A stretch of DNA of 64,000 bases from contig JAENRP010000185.1 of the NCBI GenBank assembly GCA_024741835.1, positions 21,828 to 85,827 on the forward strand, written 5' to 3'. Shown one piece after another: positions 1 through 12,503 of this stretch (positions are counted from its first letter, which is position 1; each line of letters opens with the position of its first letter). Made by a program: the position numbers and the translations under genes. The DNA is from Diplocarpon mali (Eukaryota; Ascomycota; Leotiomycetes; Helotiales; Drepanopezizaceae). The notes below the pieces were generated by a model, which was given only the letters and a program-made list of their open reading frames with translations, made no database searches and was not told the DNA's origin.

Positions 1-1435
1 CCGCCTCGGTCACGTCGCCCTTGTTTGCGCGCCGAGTCCAAAATCTTTCGCCCCATCGACCAGTAGCTTCCACGTACTCCGCTCTGACGTTTGTAAGCAT
101 GCCAGGTTCCTGAGATGGGATAGCAGGCTTGGTATCGATACGCTGTTTGCGGAGGTAGTGTAGATACAGGTCAAATCTCAGCGCGAGGGCCATGATGATT
201 CCGGGGAGGACGATATCGCCGAGCCCGAGCATGCTACCGCGCTTGGGGCCAGGGAAGACTAGTTTGATGGGCACTTCAAGCGTGGTGGCTACTGTTACCA
301 TCAGCGGTGTATAGAAGACCATTACAATGTCGTAGATGAAGAGGCCGATGAGAACAAGGGTGCCGGTCCAGAAGGTTGTGGGAGACATGAGTTGGAGTGT
401 GCCATAGCAGAAAGCGAAGCCCATGAGGTTCGTGAGCCACCATTCTTTGCCTGCGTGGTATTTTAACTTCGGAATCGGTTTGATGGATGATCGAGCGGGG
501 GGTTTTTTACCATTCAAGTTATATGCTGCAATGGCAGCAACTCCAATCACAAGGCCAAGAACATCATTGAAAAATACTTTGCTCTTAATGGATCCGACCC
601 CTATTTTACAAATTCAGAACTTAGTTTTTCCGAGAGGGTAGAGATCGAGATCTCGGCTCACCATGAAGGTAGCCTTTAAAAACCCAGTGCTCTTTGGCAA
701 GAGCACGAGTAGACCAGAGAAGCTTGTTGACAGGTCCAGGAAATTTGACGCTTGAAAAAAATCCCGGTAAAGGATTGGTCTTATCCACGAAATGGCGATG
801 GGTCTGAACTCTGCTTCTGTTGACTGATCCGGTCACCTGCTCACGGAGAAGAGGCTCGATGTAGTAGGTCTCCTTTCCATCAGACCATGCTGAAGGGAAC
901 CAGAATGACATGGTGACATTCATGTAATCCGTTACGAGCTTGCCGACGCCAAAGATACCAAGAGCTAGGCACCAGTCAGCATCTGCCACTAACCGCGTCT
1001 CTGAGTCGAAGGAGACAGACTAGAAAAGTAAATATTCAGAATCTTGTTCAGCAACTTCGGATCCTCAAGCCACTTGATAAGCCAGTACAGTCCCCCGAGC
1101 GTGATACCCGCCACGATAGGGAAGAGTACAGCATCACTCGGCGTCAAACCCTCGATCTTGATTTCCTTCTCGCCTTTCTCCTCCTTACCATCCGGGCCAA
1201 TTTTCTTCTTGGGTAACGCAGCAGAAGGCGGTCTCTTTAAGGAAGCGTGAGAGCCGATATAGATCGGGAAGATGGCGGCTAGGATCAAGTGAAGATACAT
1301 CTGGAGGAGCTCGCGGTGATGGTAGATGAGGTAGCTCCATTTGCCAACGAATTGGATTATAGAACTACCGTCCCCTTCTATGTGAGGAGAGAAGGTATCC
1401 ATGGTTGTGGAAGTTGTGTTTGGGTCAGAGTTCAT
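1..1435 (-). CDS. sppA: Signal peptide peptidase (intramembrane aspartyl protease), 3' end outside window
   Basis: Presenilin-type protease of the ER membrane that cleaves signal peptides left after signal peptidase. Exons 1435-1021, 964-662 and 600-1, joined in frame across introns of 56 nt (GCTGAC branch site) and 61 nt (GTGAGC donor); about 439 residues are inside the window. The first catalytic aspartate is in FIYDIVMVF (Y329/D330, bases 334-329) and the second in MLGLGD (G365-D368, bases 226-215). Several hydrophobic segments surround them. The PAL motif expected downstream lies past the left edge. Start chosen at the only early ATG that gives a short lumenal N-terminus, as in fungal relatives. 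Divergent from the cyclophilin gene, 491 bp apart. Confidence 0.94.
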
Positions 1436-1926
1436 GTTATATGTTCATCTAGATATGTAGCTGTAAACATGTGAGGCGTCAGCCTGATCGAGTGACTATG
1501 GGTCCTGTTTGGGACGAGGCCAGATCGCGTGCTTGTGATCCATCCAAGATCTATAATCCTCTCAAAGTATTGCGAAAAGCCGGTCTGCGAGTGGTAGATC
1601 TGGTTGGCAGAATCAAAATACGGCGAATAATCGCACATGGGAAAATGTGTCGGGGTATATATGGAGATATTCAGTTTATGACAGAAGCTATTGCTTTTGA
1701 CAGGGATAATGCACGAGCCATGCAAGGCACGGAAGTTTTTTTGTTTTGTCAGCCTTGTCCCGGAAACTCAATATCACCACCAACGCTCAGTCTGTGAACC
1801 AATGCGTGAGGTGAACATATAATATCGAAACCTGTAGATAATAAGAACTTCAGACTTGGAATTGAATATCAATATCCGACCTACAAATATATCAAGCTCT
1901 GGCTTCCGGCGCAAACAACTTTCAAT
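1436..1926. promoter_or_regulatory. Divergent intergenic region, SPP / cyclophilin
   Basis: 491 bp between two oppositely transcribed genes, so it should hold both promoters and 5' leaders. Open frames on both strands overlap each other here and resemble nothing I know. No clear TATA element or named operator seen. Confidence 0.5.
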
Positions 1927-2519
1927 ATGGCGACCAATGTCGCACTCGAAACCACAATGGTATATCCCAACCCTAGATGATGCTTCAGGAGCACACTAAC
2001 CTGGCATCATAGGGCACAATCTTCGTCGAGCTATACTATGACCACGCACCCAAAGTCTTTTCCTCCCTGCCCCCTCCAGACCAACCCCTCACTAACCGCT
2101 CACAGACCTGCACAAACTTCTCCACGCACGTCTCGCGGGGGTACTACGATACACTCCTTTTCCACCGCATCATCCCATCCTTCATGCTGCAGACGGGTGA
2201 CCCGACAGGCACCGGCCGCGGCGGAACAAGTATCTATGGGGAGAAATTTGAAGACGAGATCTCAACCTCGCTGAAACACACTGGGGCGGGAATTCTGAGC
2301 ATGGCGAACAGCGGGCCAAATACGAATGGCAGCCAGTTTTTTATTACTTTGGCACCGACGCCGTGGTTGGATGGGAAGCATACCATTTTTGGAAGGGTGA
2401 CGAGGGGACTCGGCGTCGTAAAGAGGATGGGGCTGGTCAGGACGGGTGCGGAGGATAGGCCAGTTGAAGAGGTCAGGATTCTGAAGGCGAGGATTGTAAA
2501 TGATGGCGAGGAAGCATGA
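1927..2519 (+). CDS. cyp1: Peptidyl-prolyl cis-trans isomerase, PPIL1-type cyclophilin
   Basis: Single-domain cyclophilin of 162 residues, the usual length for the PPIL1 group, which works in the spliceosome. Exons 1927-1959, 2013-2054 and 2106-2519; introns of 53 and 51 nt both carry a CACTAAC branch site. The second donor (GTCTTT) is weak, but the splice restores the family sequence HAPKTCTNF. Active-site residues are present: R46 in FHRIIPSF, F51, Q54 (LQTGD), W112 and H117 in [13 protein letters not shown]. No signal peptide, RRM or WD repeats, which separates it from ER and multidomain cyclophilins. Tail to tail with the NT-C2 gene, with a 230-bp spacer. Confidence 0.95.
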
Positions 2520-2749
2520 ATGCTTAGAACAGAGACGGGTGCGAATCGAGGCATGGATTTGCAGGTAAGGGTGAATTATCTCGAAATAAGCAAACCAGCT
2601 GTGGGGCATCTATTTGGCAAAAAATGGCTTGAGCCGAATCCTGTGATCGAAACAAAGAGGTCATCAGTCCAAGATAAGTCATTATAATCCAGGAACTCCC
2701 CATCCCAGCCTATAGCCTAGTAATGAGCTCGCATGATTGATACATACTA

Positions 2750-4025
2750 TCAAGAAACCGTTCCCGGTAATCTCCAAGCGACCAAGTCCTCCCTAACATC
2801 AAACTCGTCCAATTCGTGTGCTTTTTTGGACCAGGGTCTGTCTCTTTCTGTTGATGAGCTTTCCGGAGAAGTGTCATTCAAATCCATTGTTGACTGTGGC
2901 GAAGGTCCAAGTGTCTCTCGGCTAGCCGAATGTTTATGCGCCGTCTTCGCAGTTCTCTTTCCAGTGACGGTATTTTGCGAGGTTGTACTCTTAGAGCTTG
3001 CCGCAGAGTGTGATCTATGATGCCGTAGCCGCTGCTCTGCGTTATCCTCGTCCTCGTGTGTTATCCTAGGCGTAGATAAGTTGTCATTATGCTTCCAGCC
3101 ATCCCCTCCATTGAAAATATCCTCCAAGCATTGGTCGGCAGGTAGCTCGTCCGCATGTGCCGCCCAGGATGCAGCTAGAGTCCGCCTATACATATCCTGA
3201 AGCTCGCCATGATCTCTGGATTTGCTTATGCTGGGCATATCTGCTCTGATTAGTATCCTTCTTTTTCTTCATCCAAAGCAAAAGAGACCCACGACCAATG
3301 TCATCCTGTTCTGCTTGCTCTCCCGCCATGATTCCAGCGATGCCCCCAAACACTGGGGCCGACTTGAGCGGCGGAGCTACATAATTTCTCTCTCCATCAA
3401 TCTGCTTCATCAAGATCCCGATCCTCAGCGTACTGTTGATCTTGCTTTCCTGCATCAGATATCTCCTCACGACTCCTTCTGCCCCATCCACGCCCAGTTC
3501 GCTCTCCTCCACATACTCGGACAAATTCAGTCTTAAAGATCCCAGCGTGATCTTCTCGCCTCTCATCCCGGTAATGTTGTAGTTCTGCACAACCTCGAAT
3601 TCGATGCTACATTCATGTAGATTATTATTTTTACCGATAGTAAGGCGTATTGGGATGGTTCTCGTGTAATCCCAGGAGACTTTATGCTCGTTTATGGGTG
3701 CCGGACTGGTCTTCCCACGGTGTTCGGCAGCGTTAGAGGCTGGGAGATGCCATTTCACGTAGCAAGCGCCGTTGACTAGAGGAACGTTGTTGAGGTCGAT
3801 AATCTGCCTCGGTCAGCATCAATGCCACCATCGCCGGACCGAGAGATTGTACTCTAAGAGCAAGGTCGAATTTTGGCTGCACGAAACGTCAGTAAAAGAT
3901 TGGCAAGCGCATATCGAGGGGTATGGAGGGGTTCGCGAATAAGCAGTGGAATGTTCACTGACCCGTCGAGCCTTGGATACTAGAATATTGGACAGCATCG
4001 TCAGTCTCGGATTCGTTGCGCACAT
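2750..4025 (-). CDS. NT-C2 (EEIG1/EHBP1-like N-terminal C2) domain protein
   Basis: Four exons: 4025-3963, 3876-3853, 3803-3293 and 3240-2750; introns of 86, 49 and 52 nt; 362 residues from the first ATG, or 353 if translation starts at the second ATG (3998), which matches the short N-terminus I expect of relatives. The splices join KARR, PKFDLALR and IIDLNNVPLV, the opening beta strands of the NT-C2 fold, a membrane or actin linked C2 variant. Later comes VKWHLP, then the conserved GELQDMYRRTLAASWA block (exon 4) and a polar, serine-rich tail ending at KKAHELDEFDVREDLVAWRLPG. Molecular function in fungi is not established. Divergent from tad1, 272 bp between starts; a 5'-UTR intron ending in CTGCAG is possible just upstream. 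Confidence 0.86.
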
Positions 4026-4297
4026 TGTTGCTGCAGAGAAAACTCAAAGGAAACATGTTCACCTACTTAGCGGATTCATTTTCGTCAGTACTGGTGCATT
4101 CAAGGCAGAGGAAGTCGCGATAAGAGATGTCACAACTCGGCTGTCTGTTTACAGGAGAGCAGATACCGGCAGCTAATTCATGCAAGGCTACCTTTCCCTA
4201 CAATGGATGACGTAAGGAAGGTTTCGCTAGATTTTAAGTCACAGCAGCCTTCTCGGCGAACCTTCTGATCAGCAACATCGCATCTGCGTGTGAGGTG

Positions 4298-5691
4298 ATG
4301 AACATCTCAGGTGATGAAGTCGCAGAGCTCGTCTTGAGAGAGTTCGATAAATGGCCTACGAAGAGAAGGCCTCTAGCTAGGAGCGATGGGATGAAAGAGT
4401 GGGTGCCACTGAGTGGAATTGTAGCTCAAGGTTTTTCCCTATGCAACCTCTGCAGATCACAAGGCTGACGACCTCATTAATTAGGAATGGGAAGCCTTAA
4501 ATGCCTAGCAGCAGCGTATGTGTATTTGATACTATACACAATCTAGTATCTTCTGATATAATTTCAGGACTGGCATGAAGTGTCTTCCACAGAGCAAAAT
4601 CGGCCAAGCTCAGGGAATTGTATTACACGACTGGCATGCTGAAATTCTTGCCATTCGCTCCTTCAACCGTTTTCTGCTCGAGGAATGCCATGAACTGGCA
4701 TCTTCTGTGAAGAACGTATCAGATTACATTCGTCTCCGAAGCCCCAATGAAAGAACCGAGGCCCATTTTCAGCCTTTCGCGTTGAAGGAAGGAATCTCAT
4801 TTCATATGTATTGCTCGGAAGCTCCATGTACCCTCGCCAGTCCGTTTCTCTACATCCGGCCCTCTAACAATCGTAGGTGGCGATGCGAGCATGGAACTGA
4901 CCATGGCAGCCCAACAAGACTCAACGCCTTGGAATCTACCTTCAACAACAACTTCAAATAACCTACTCACTACAGAATCAACCACCCTCCACGGCCGCGG
5001 GTTTTTCTCTGCGCTTGGTACGATTCGCCGCAAACCCTCGCGCCCAGATGCCCCGCCGACTCTATCCAAATCCTGCTCTGATAAAATCGCACTTAAACAA
5101 TCGACCTCATTACTCTCATCCATCACCTCCCTACTGATCTCACCCAATAATGCTTATATTCATTCCCTAGTTCTCCCATCCACTCAGTACTCATCAGCTG
5201 CATGTACCCGAGCATTCTCGGATTCTGGACGACTATCCTCCCTCAAAGACAAAAAATGGTCAGGCGGATATGCCTTTCACCCTTTTAAGATCATTACTAC
5301 GGAGAAAGAATTTCTATACAGCCGACGCCAACATTTGCATGCTGGAGAGAAGGTCATTCCCTCAAATATAGCAACTTCTTGGACACCAAACCACAGTGAT
5401 ACTCTCGTCGGAGGAGGCATTCAAGGACGAAAGCAATTCTCTATCAAGGGCGCTAGTCGAGTCTGTAAACGCAGGAAATGGAGACTCGCTCTAGAAATCG
5501 CTCAGATGGCTTCTATCCAGGCTCCGAAGATTGAGAAAGAGCTAAGGAACAAGAGCTATGCTTTGGTAAAGCAGAGCGGCCTCCTGACTGGGAGGAGGGA
5601 GGTGAAGACAGACGTCAGATCCAGCGCTCTGAGTGGCTGGGTAAGGAACGAAGGGGGCGAGGACTGGGGTGTTGAAAATGTTGAAATATGA
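4298..5691 (+). CDS. tad1: tRNA-specific adenosine deaminase Tad1 (ADAT1 family)
   Basis: Deaminates A37 to inosine next to the anticodon of eukaryotic tRNA-Ala (known for the family). Exons 4298-4430, 4485-4515 (only 31 nt), 4568-4827 and 4877-5691; introns of 54, 52 and 49 nt; 412 residues, close to yeast Tad1. Zinc ligands and proton shuttle are visible: H78-A-E80 in DWHAEI, C142 in APCGDASMELTMAAQ, and C208 in SCSDKIALKQ. The CGDAS motif is only restored by removing the third intron. C-terminal half holds the basic SIKGASRVCKRRKW stretch. A complete gene with no lesion. The 1.4 kb downstream is gene-free. Confidence 0.94.
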
Positions 5692-7108
5692 AGGCACTTC
5701 GTCCATGTCAATACCCCTTATTTCCTTCACACGCTTGCCCTCGAGATGTTGGCGAGAAGATAATATTTGTTCAGGATATGCTACTCGCAACATCTAATTT
5801 TGCTTGCACTAACGCCACGTCTATATTTGTACCTTCCATCCCATGCGTCCTCGCTTACCTACATCCGACGGGCTCAGGATTGGTTCATCCACAAGCCATA
5901 TACGTAAAGAAAAGAGTTCTTAATGAAGACAGGGGATTCTTAAAGCTGTATATGATGCTGATGAATGCTGAGACAAGGCTTGGAGTGGAGGGAAGCTAGG
6001 TCATAATTAAAAACACTCATACGCCTACCAAGCATAAAGCTACATATATATTCACTCTTTCCACGACTCCCTCCCAGGGAACATAGAAGCTTCTTGGTCC
6101 TCCCACTCTCACTCTCACTACGACTCCGATACATACATCCTACTGCCACCAACAAACCCCACCACCTCCATTCTCACCTCGCTTACCCTCGCCTCCCGGC
6201 TCACCCCTAGGTCCATTGACCACCGATGTAATACACAACAATCAGGGTCAAATCAGGCATAAGATTCAGATTTGAAACATAGATCTGAGCCCTAACTCAA
6301 AGTAACAGTGGCTAAACCACTGCGAAGAGCGAGACTGCGCGTAAACAATGTTTCCGCCCTTGTACTAAGCACCTTCCGACATCTGCTCCAGGTTGGAGGG
6401 TGTGATAGTTTTGTTCGCTTTTTTTTGTCGCGGTTCTTACTCGTCTTTATTTTAGTCTGGAGGAAATTTTCGTGATTTTCGCATTGCTCTTTTGCAAGGC
6501 GGCGTCTTAATATTTACTGTGTTTTTTAAGCGAGGTCTGAGATTTGAGGACACCGAGATTTTTGAAGACCGCGGGTCTCGAGCCCGGAATTGGGAGGTAA
6601 GACACGCGTTTTCTTTGCCCACGCGTGTTGAGCCAACAATTCTGGCAATTATTGAATTGTAAACAAAAGCAGCTTGCTTGCGAGGCGCCAAACTTGCCTA
6701 TAGCGCACTGTAGGTTGTTTATCTGGTGGGCTGAATGACTTCTTGGAAAAATCTTCGTAGGAAACTGCAGATATTGATCACGGTTATGGCAATCCACGAA
6801 TCTATAACATATTCACTCGTCTAGGCGAGTGGATACGTGTCGCGATTGAGGCCTGCTTCGCAACCGGCCGAAAATGAAAAGATGGCTCTGACTTCCATGA
6901 CAGACGGCTGAACCTGTGTAACTTTTTACTGCACAAGCTATCGGGTCATCTATGAGATCGATTCCTCGGTCAAGGCTCTCCTACAATGCCCTGTAGAAAT
7001 TACGCAGGAGGGTGAGGGAGAGAGCCAACATTTATTGAAATTCAATCGGAAACTTAAGTGCGAGTGTACAGTTTCCTCCCAGAATACAATTCAATATGTC
7101 CGGATTTT
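5692..7108. other. Gene-free spacer between tad1 and the ABTB-like gene
   Basis: 1.4 kb between two convergent gene ends. Short frames on both strands show no recognisable domain and no consistent splice pattern. I see pyrimidine-rich stretches around 6060-6190 and a short GC stem near 6570-6590, but no tRNA or transposon. Confidence 0.55.
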
Positions 7109-9824
7109 TTAAGCATCTAACTTCAGCTTCTCCAGCAGCCTATCGATCTTCTCAAGCAGGACCTGGTAATTAATCGCATCAGCGGCAAACTCATCACCCG
7201 CAGTCTCTCCATCAAGAGTTCTAATATCTCCCTTTACAAAGTGATTAGAAGCGGGATCCAAGACGATTACGTCAGTCTTAGAAGGGGTGCCTGTAGATAT
7301 GGCCTCGTCTGAATTGTGTGAATCTTCTGGGTACGTTTGAGGTGTCTCAAAGTGCTTAGTCTCGGTGTCGTCCATCATATCCTCAAGCCCCGAGTCCTCG
7401 AACCGTAAGCGGAAACGGTCTGAGAGGTAGTGGCGGATACTGCATGTTGTTAGCGAGCTAAAGATGGATGTTCAAAAGTGAAAGGACTTACTCGTCAAGT
7501 AATTCAATGGTATCTGTCTCCTGTCTGTTTTGGATCCTAGAAGCACTTTCTTTTATCAGAACTTCAAATTCTTCTTCGTCGATGTAGTCTTCGAGTCTAA
7601 ATGCTAGGTATCTAGCGCTGAATTCTTCGAGACGCCGAACTTTGAGATCCCAGGCAGCTCGGATTACTAAGTCACAGATTAGTTGGCCTTTCCTACTGGT
7701 TTTCAGAGGTTCCAGCGCTTCTGGTGTGGAGCCCAGAAGAAGCTTTCTAAAAGACTGGGGAGGAGAACCTACCATCGTAAACATTGATTGGCTCGACCTC
7801 GACCTCTTGTCCGTGGCTATTCCCAAGATGCGTTCGATCGACAAGTGTTCCCCTTCCCATGCCAACCTAATTTTGCGGGTCAGTAACTCCAAGCATGAGA
7901 TGGCTATTCATGTAAGGGAGGCAGAATTTCCTATAGTATTCCATCATTTCGAAACATTCACATGCCAAGACCATAAATATCGATCTTACGAGCAGAATAC
8001 TTCTGCCACAGCGAAATCCGACTGATTCCCTCGGAGATCGGAACCTAAGGTGTCTATGTATGTGAAATGGCATAAAAACGACGTTAAAAAAGAGTATGAT
8101 TACCGTGCTAATAACGGTGGCTGCTGTCGCCTTGAGCTTCTCGATCAGGAGCATATCGGCCACGAAAAGAACATCCAGAGCAAGGTCAATTGGGATATGT
8201 GTCTGTTCGGTATAGATATAATTCAATACAATCTCAAGGACTTCTGGCGTGCAGTCGATCTAAGAAATTCAGCGACTTTCATAGTTGCAAGGACACTAGT
8301 TCAACAGTACCGTGATGATCTGTAGATATTCCGTAAGTTGCGCTTCCTTGAAAGAGGACGCAAACATAGCTTGGAAATACTCTGACCGCAACAACATTGC
8401 ACGATGAGCTGGAAACAAAACTGATTTCCTTGACTTCCTCGTGGCTGATGGAGACCTCGAAACTGCGGCTGGGCCGATTGGTATACCGTTCACAGAACCA
8501 GAAGCGTTTCTCGTTTCCGGAACCTCTGGTGCAGAATCCGCTTCGTCCATGCCGTCTTCGTCTGCTCTGAGCAAAACATCTGCAAATATGCTGTTATCTC
8601 TCACCCATTTTACTTCTTGCGATCTTTTTTGGTCAATATGTATCTTATACTTTAGAACATTATTCCTGTACCAATCTTCGATTTGATCTCGACCCCTGCT
8701 GACTTCGTCCTGACGTCTTTGTCGTACTATACGTCTATCGCTTCCAGCAACTTGAAAGTGATTAGCACCTTTATTTCAAACTCGGCAGGAAACCGATTGT
8801 CTAGATCAAGATACATGGATATTGAACGAGGGGCATATCAAAAGCCTGGTTTTTTCGACATCTCACGTTACATTGAAGACGTAATATTGATACTCACGTA
8901 TGCCTTGCCACAACGAATCAATCTCCAGTTGTTTGCTCACTCTATCGATGCCTTTGAAAACCTCCTCTTCTGTGACTGAGCTTTGGCTGGTCAGTCCAAG
9001 GTCCGCAGGCACGTCTCCGAGATACAAGTATCGCAATGCGATGTGGAACGCTTCGGGCGGGATCGTGCTTGCTAATTTCCATGCAGTAGTTTCTGGGGAT
9101 GTCGTGAACTTCTTAGAGAAGTATGGCGACCGCGCCGATAGGATAAACTTGTGAAGGTTCCACGTCTCAGAACCAACGGCGAGGCAAATGTCTGAAGTCC
9201 TGGGGGTTTGGCGGGTAAGAAGTGCAGTGATGTGGGAGGCAAAAGGCTGGAGAGGATCGGTTCTCTTGGAGTAATCATACTGTAGCAGTAGATTTCGTAT
9301 TCTGTTGTTAAGGGCATTGTAGAGACATCTTTCCCCTTGGAAGGTATCTCGCTCGCAAAGAGCTCCTGCTTCGAGGAGGAATTGTACGACTTCGTAATGT
9401 CCGCAGAGGCTGGCCTTTTTCAAAGGTCAATATATGAAGCTCGAGGATGGAATTCCAGAGCTCTATGCTCCGAGCTGCGCCTTCATAGCCCCATTGGCAA
9501 GTCAGACATTGTTGCCACTCTTTTCATCCTGGGCCAGCCAAACTTGGTATTTATGTAATCAAACAATGGCAAATGGTCTATGGGGCCTATAGGGAGGCTT
9601 ACCAAAATCAGTGGAGTGTAATCAAATGTATCTCGGGCATTTATATTGACACCATTGGCGATGGCCTCTTGACAGCTCTTCAAGTCTCCAATGCGGCAAG
9701 CATTGCAGAGCTTCTCAAAGTCAACACTGACATCAAGAGGGCTGTCATCCTTTAACACCCCATCCTTGATCAATTGATGTTCGTCCTTGAGTCGAACTTC
9801 AAGATCTGCTTTTGGAAGCACCAT
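7109..9824 (-). CDS. Ankyrin repeat and double BTB/POZ protein, ABTB1-like
   Basis: Seven exons: 9824-9603, 9414-8898, 8750-8311, 8259-8104, 7866-7773, 7666-7492 and 7439-7109, adding to 1,935 nt (644 residues). Ankyrin repeats span about residues 33-125 (NACRIGDLKSCQEAI; ASLCGHYEVVQFLLEAGA). The first BTB is about 147-245 (SDICLAVGSETWNLHKFILSARSPYFSKKF). The second is about 298-430, split by an acidic and serine-rich insert before VLFPAHRAMLLRSEYFQAMF. A BACK-like helical region follows (RRLEEFSARYLAFRLEDYID). BTB/ankyrin proteins of this group are thought to be Cul3 adaptors; the target is unknown. Four introns are long for this window (188, 147, 237 and 106 nt); a small extra exon could hide in the 237-nt one, so residues around 445 are less certain. 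Confidence 0.86.
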
Positions 9825-10205
9825 TATGAATCAGGTGATATGAGTCTGGGAGTGACATGAATGAGTTGAAAGGCCGAGTCAATTGAGTGCCATCGGGAGG
9901 CTGTCAACATTCTTATCATTCAAGTTAGCCTTGTCTGCTAGTCTTGTCCGTCTTTGATCACCGAGGCTGCCAAAGGCGGTGAGTGTCTGCCAAGATTCGT
10001 TGCTGTCCCAACGCAGTCGGCATCCAAACACAACACATTACGAACTTGGGGAGAACTAGTACTAGCACATCAATGACAGGACACGACAAAACACGACGAT
10101 AACCCATAATAACACAGCAATCTTCTACAGTACTACGCCTGTGCTCTTTCATGGCCTAGCTTCTTGACAAGGCAAACCACGACTCAGACTATCAATCTGG
10201 GAATT
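9825..10205. promoter_or_regulatory. Divergent intergenic region, ABTB-like / nimA
   Basis: 381 bp between the two start codons; must contain both promoters. No element recognised with confidence. Confidence 0.45.
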
Positions 10206-12503
10206 ATGACTGAGGGAGAGAAGTACGATGTTTTGGAGAAAATAGGTCAGTGATCTGGATGGAAGACGTGTCGCCACAACTAAACAGGATCAGGACATGG
10301 ATCTTTTGGTATTATCAGGAAGGTTCGCAGAAGACAGGATGGCCAAGTGCTCTGTCGCAAAGAGATCAATTATGTGCGGATGTCGCAAAAGGAGCGGGAG
10401 CAACTACACGCCGAATTCGCCATCCTTTCCTCGCTGCGACACCCGAACATTGTTGGATACTACCACAGAGAGCATCTGAAGTCTACTCAAGACCTGCATC
10501 TCTACATGGAATACTGTGGAAATGGAGATCTGGGGCGGGTGATCAAAGAGCTTCAGCTCAAGAAGCAATTGGCAGAGGAGGGATTTGTCTGGAGTATGTT
10601 CTCGCAATTGGTCACAGCGCTATATCGATGTCATTACGGAGTCGACCCTCCAGAAGTCGGGAGTAATGTTATGGGCTTGGGCAATACTGCAAACCCCAAA
10701 CAGCCTGCAAGCAACGTCATGATCCTGCATCGCGACTTGAAGCCAGAGAATGGTAAGTCCATGTGCCGAATTCTTAGGATTTTGTTAAGTTTCTCGGCAG
10801 TGTTCCTCGGCGAAGACAACTCTGTAAAGCTTGGGGACTTTGGTCTCTCCAAGATTATGCAGTCACACGATTTTGCATCAACATATGTCGGGACCCCTTT
10901 CTATATGTCTCCCGAAATATGCGCAGCAGAACGGTACACATTGAAGTCTGACATCTGGTCACTGGGATGCATTATCTACGAACTTTGTTCACGGGAGCCG
11001 CCGTTCAACGCAAAATCGCATTTTCAGCTCGTTCAGAAGATCAAGGAGGGCAAATTCGCCCCGCTGCCAACCGTCTACTCCCCAGAACTCAACAGCGTAA
11101 TAAAGGACTGCCTGCGTGTCAACCCAGATCGACGCCCAGATACCGCGACGCTACTCAATCTCCCTGTTGTGAAATTAATGAGAAAGGAAAAAGAAGTGGT
11201 TCAGCTTGGTAGGATGCTCAAAAACAAAGAGGAGCTGGCAGCCCAAAGATTGCAAGAATCCGAAAACAGGATCCGGAATATTGAAGCCGAGAGAGTGCAG
11301 ATGCGTCAGGAGATTGAGTCCTCTGTTCGAAGGGAATGGGAAGTCAAAGCACAACTGGAAATTAACCGCCTGGTACAGGTCGAGATTGAGAGGCTGCACA
11401 AGAAATTTGACCAAGAGGTACAAGATAAAGTTGAGCAGGAGGTGCAGAAACGATCGAGTACTCAAAGTCAAGCATCCGCAAAAGACCTCCGCGGATCGAG
11501 CTCATCGGCAGTGAACGATATTCCACTATCGTCGGTAAGCAGTGCTGGAGACGATGATTTCTCAAATTCAACTGGGTTGACAGAACAATCCATCGACTCC
11601 CCCGAGCCCGTTAAGGCTCTCAAGAAGAGTACCCGTACGCCATTCGGTCGAGCACAAACCATGTTTGCTGGAACACCGATGGACGTGGAAATGGCTGAGC
11701 CATCTCCCATATCCATTGCTTCTCTCTCCCTGTCTCCACGCCGTAATGGCGCCACCAAGGCTCCTAATACTGGACGTAATATATTTGCAGCAGCAGCAGC
11801 AGCAGAAGCTGAGGCTCGATGGCAACCAACCCTACTCAATTCCGACGACTCAGAAGATGACGAGATTCCACCCGTGCCCTCTCCAACACGACAGAAGTCA
11901 TCGAAGAATCCGTTCAAGTCTAACGGCGTTCGACCGCCCTTGATCTCCCAGCGCACGGCACCACCCCAGAAACAAGTTCCGCAGCCTAGCATATTTGCAG
12001 CGGGAAAGGCAAACACAGTTCCTACAATTCCTACGCTATCGAGTGCTCCAGACTTACGACCGCAACCCAGCCAAACTGCTCTCCGAGAGCGAAGCAACTC
12101 GCCCAATCGTCGCCTCTCCAAGATCCCATCCTCCACCAACCTCAAGTCGCATGAGAACGCTCCCACTTCCCCGCAGCGCAAGACAAGCCTCACAAAGAAG
12201 AACGCCGATGGCGCTGATCTCAGCAAGCTAGCCGCTAAGAATAACATGGTGAGCAAGGCACTCAGCGCCGGAAACCTCGCACCCAAGGGACGGACTCTCG
12301 TAGAACTAGCACAAGCCAGAGCCGGGGGCAGACCAATCTCTGAGTTTTCCGACGCAAACCGCAGTCCTGAGCCCAAGGGCCGTGCTTTTGCAGCTCGTAT
12401 GGCTGAGCGCGCAGGTGGAGAACCACCAGTCTGGGACCCAGAACGTGATGATATGCCCAGTCCGTTCCTGGTGCGAACTCGGCAGCCTATTCGAAGAATA
12501 TGA
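10206..12503 (+). CDS. nimA: NIMA mitotic serine/threonine kinase
   Basis: Kinase needed for mitotic entry in filamentous fungi. Exons 10206-10245, 10288-10752 and 10801-12503; 735 residues. Kinase domain about 8-294: glycine loop GSGHGSFG (14-21), lysine K38 in LCRKEI, HRDLKPEN (D163), DFGLS (D181) and activation loop ASTYVGTPFYMSPE with T200. A roughly 30-residue insert (PEVGSNVMGLG) precedes the catalytic loop, as in other filamentous-fungal NIMA. Residues about 296-390 form a charged coiled coil (RREWEVKAQLEINR). The tail is disordered with many SP/TP sites and keeps EPSPISIASLSLSPRR, RTLVELAQARAGGRPI and DDMPSPFL. Intron 2 (10753-10800) is 48 nt without a stop, so retention would add 16 residues directly after the catalytic loop. 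Confidence 0.97.

Noticed and set aside
1471..1797. 108-codon plus-strand frame upstream of the cyclophilin gene, opposite a minus-strand frame
   Set aside because: No recognisable domain, overlaps an equal frame on the other strand, and lies in a divergent promoter region.
6560..6600. T-arm-like stem (CGGGTCTCGAGCCCG) as sign of a tRNA gene
   Set aside because: No acceptor stem, D-arm or proper T-loop around it.
11468..12376. 302-codon minus-strand frame
   Set aside because: Antisense shadow of the nimA C-terminal exon, whose sense reading matches NIMA motifs.
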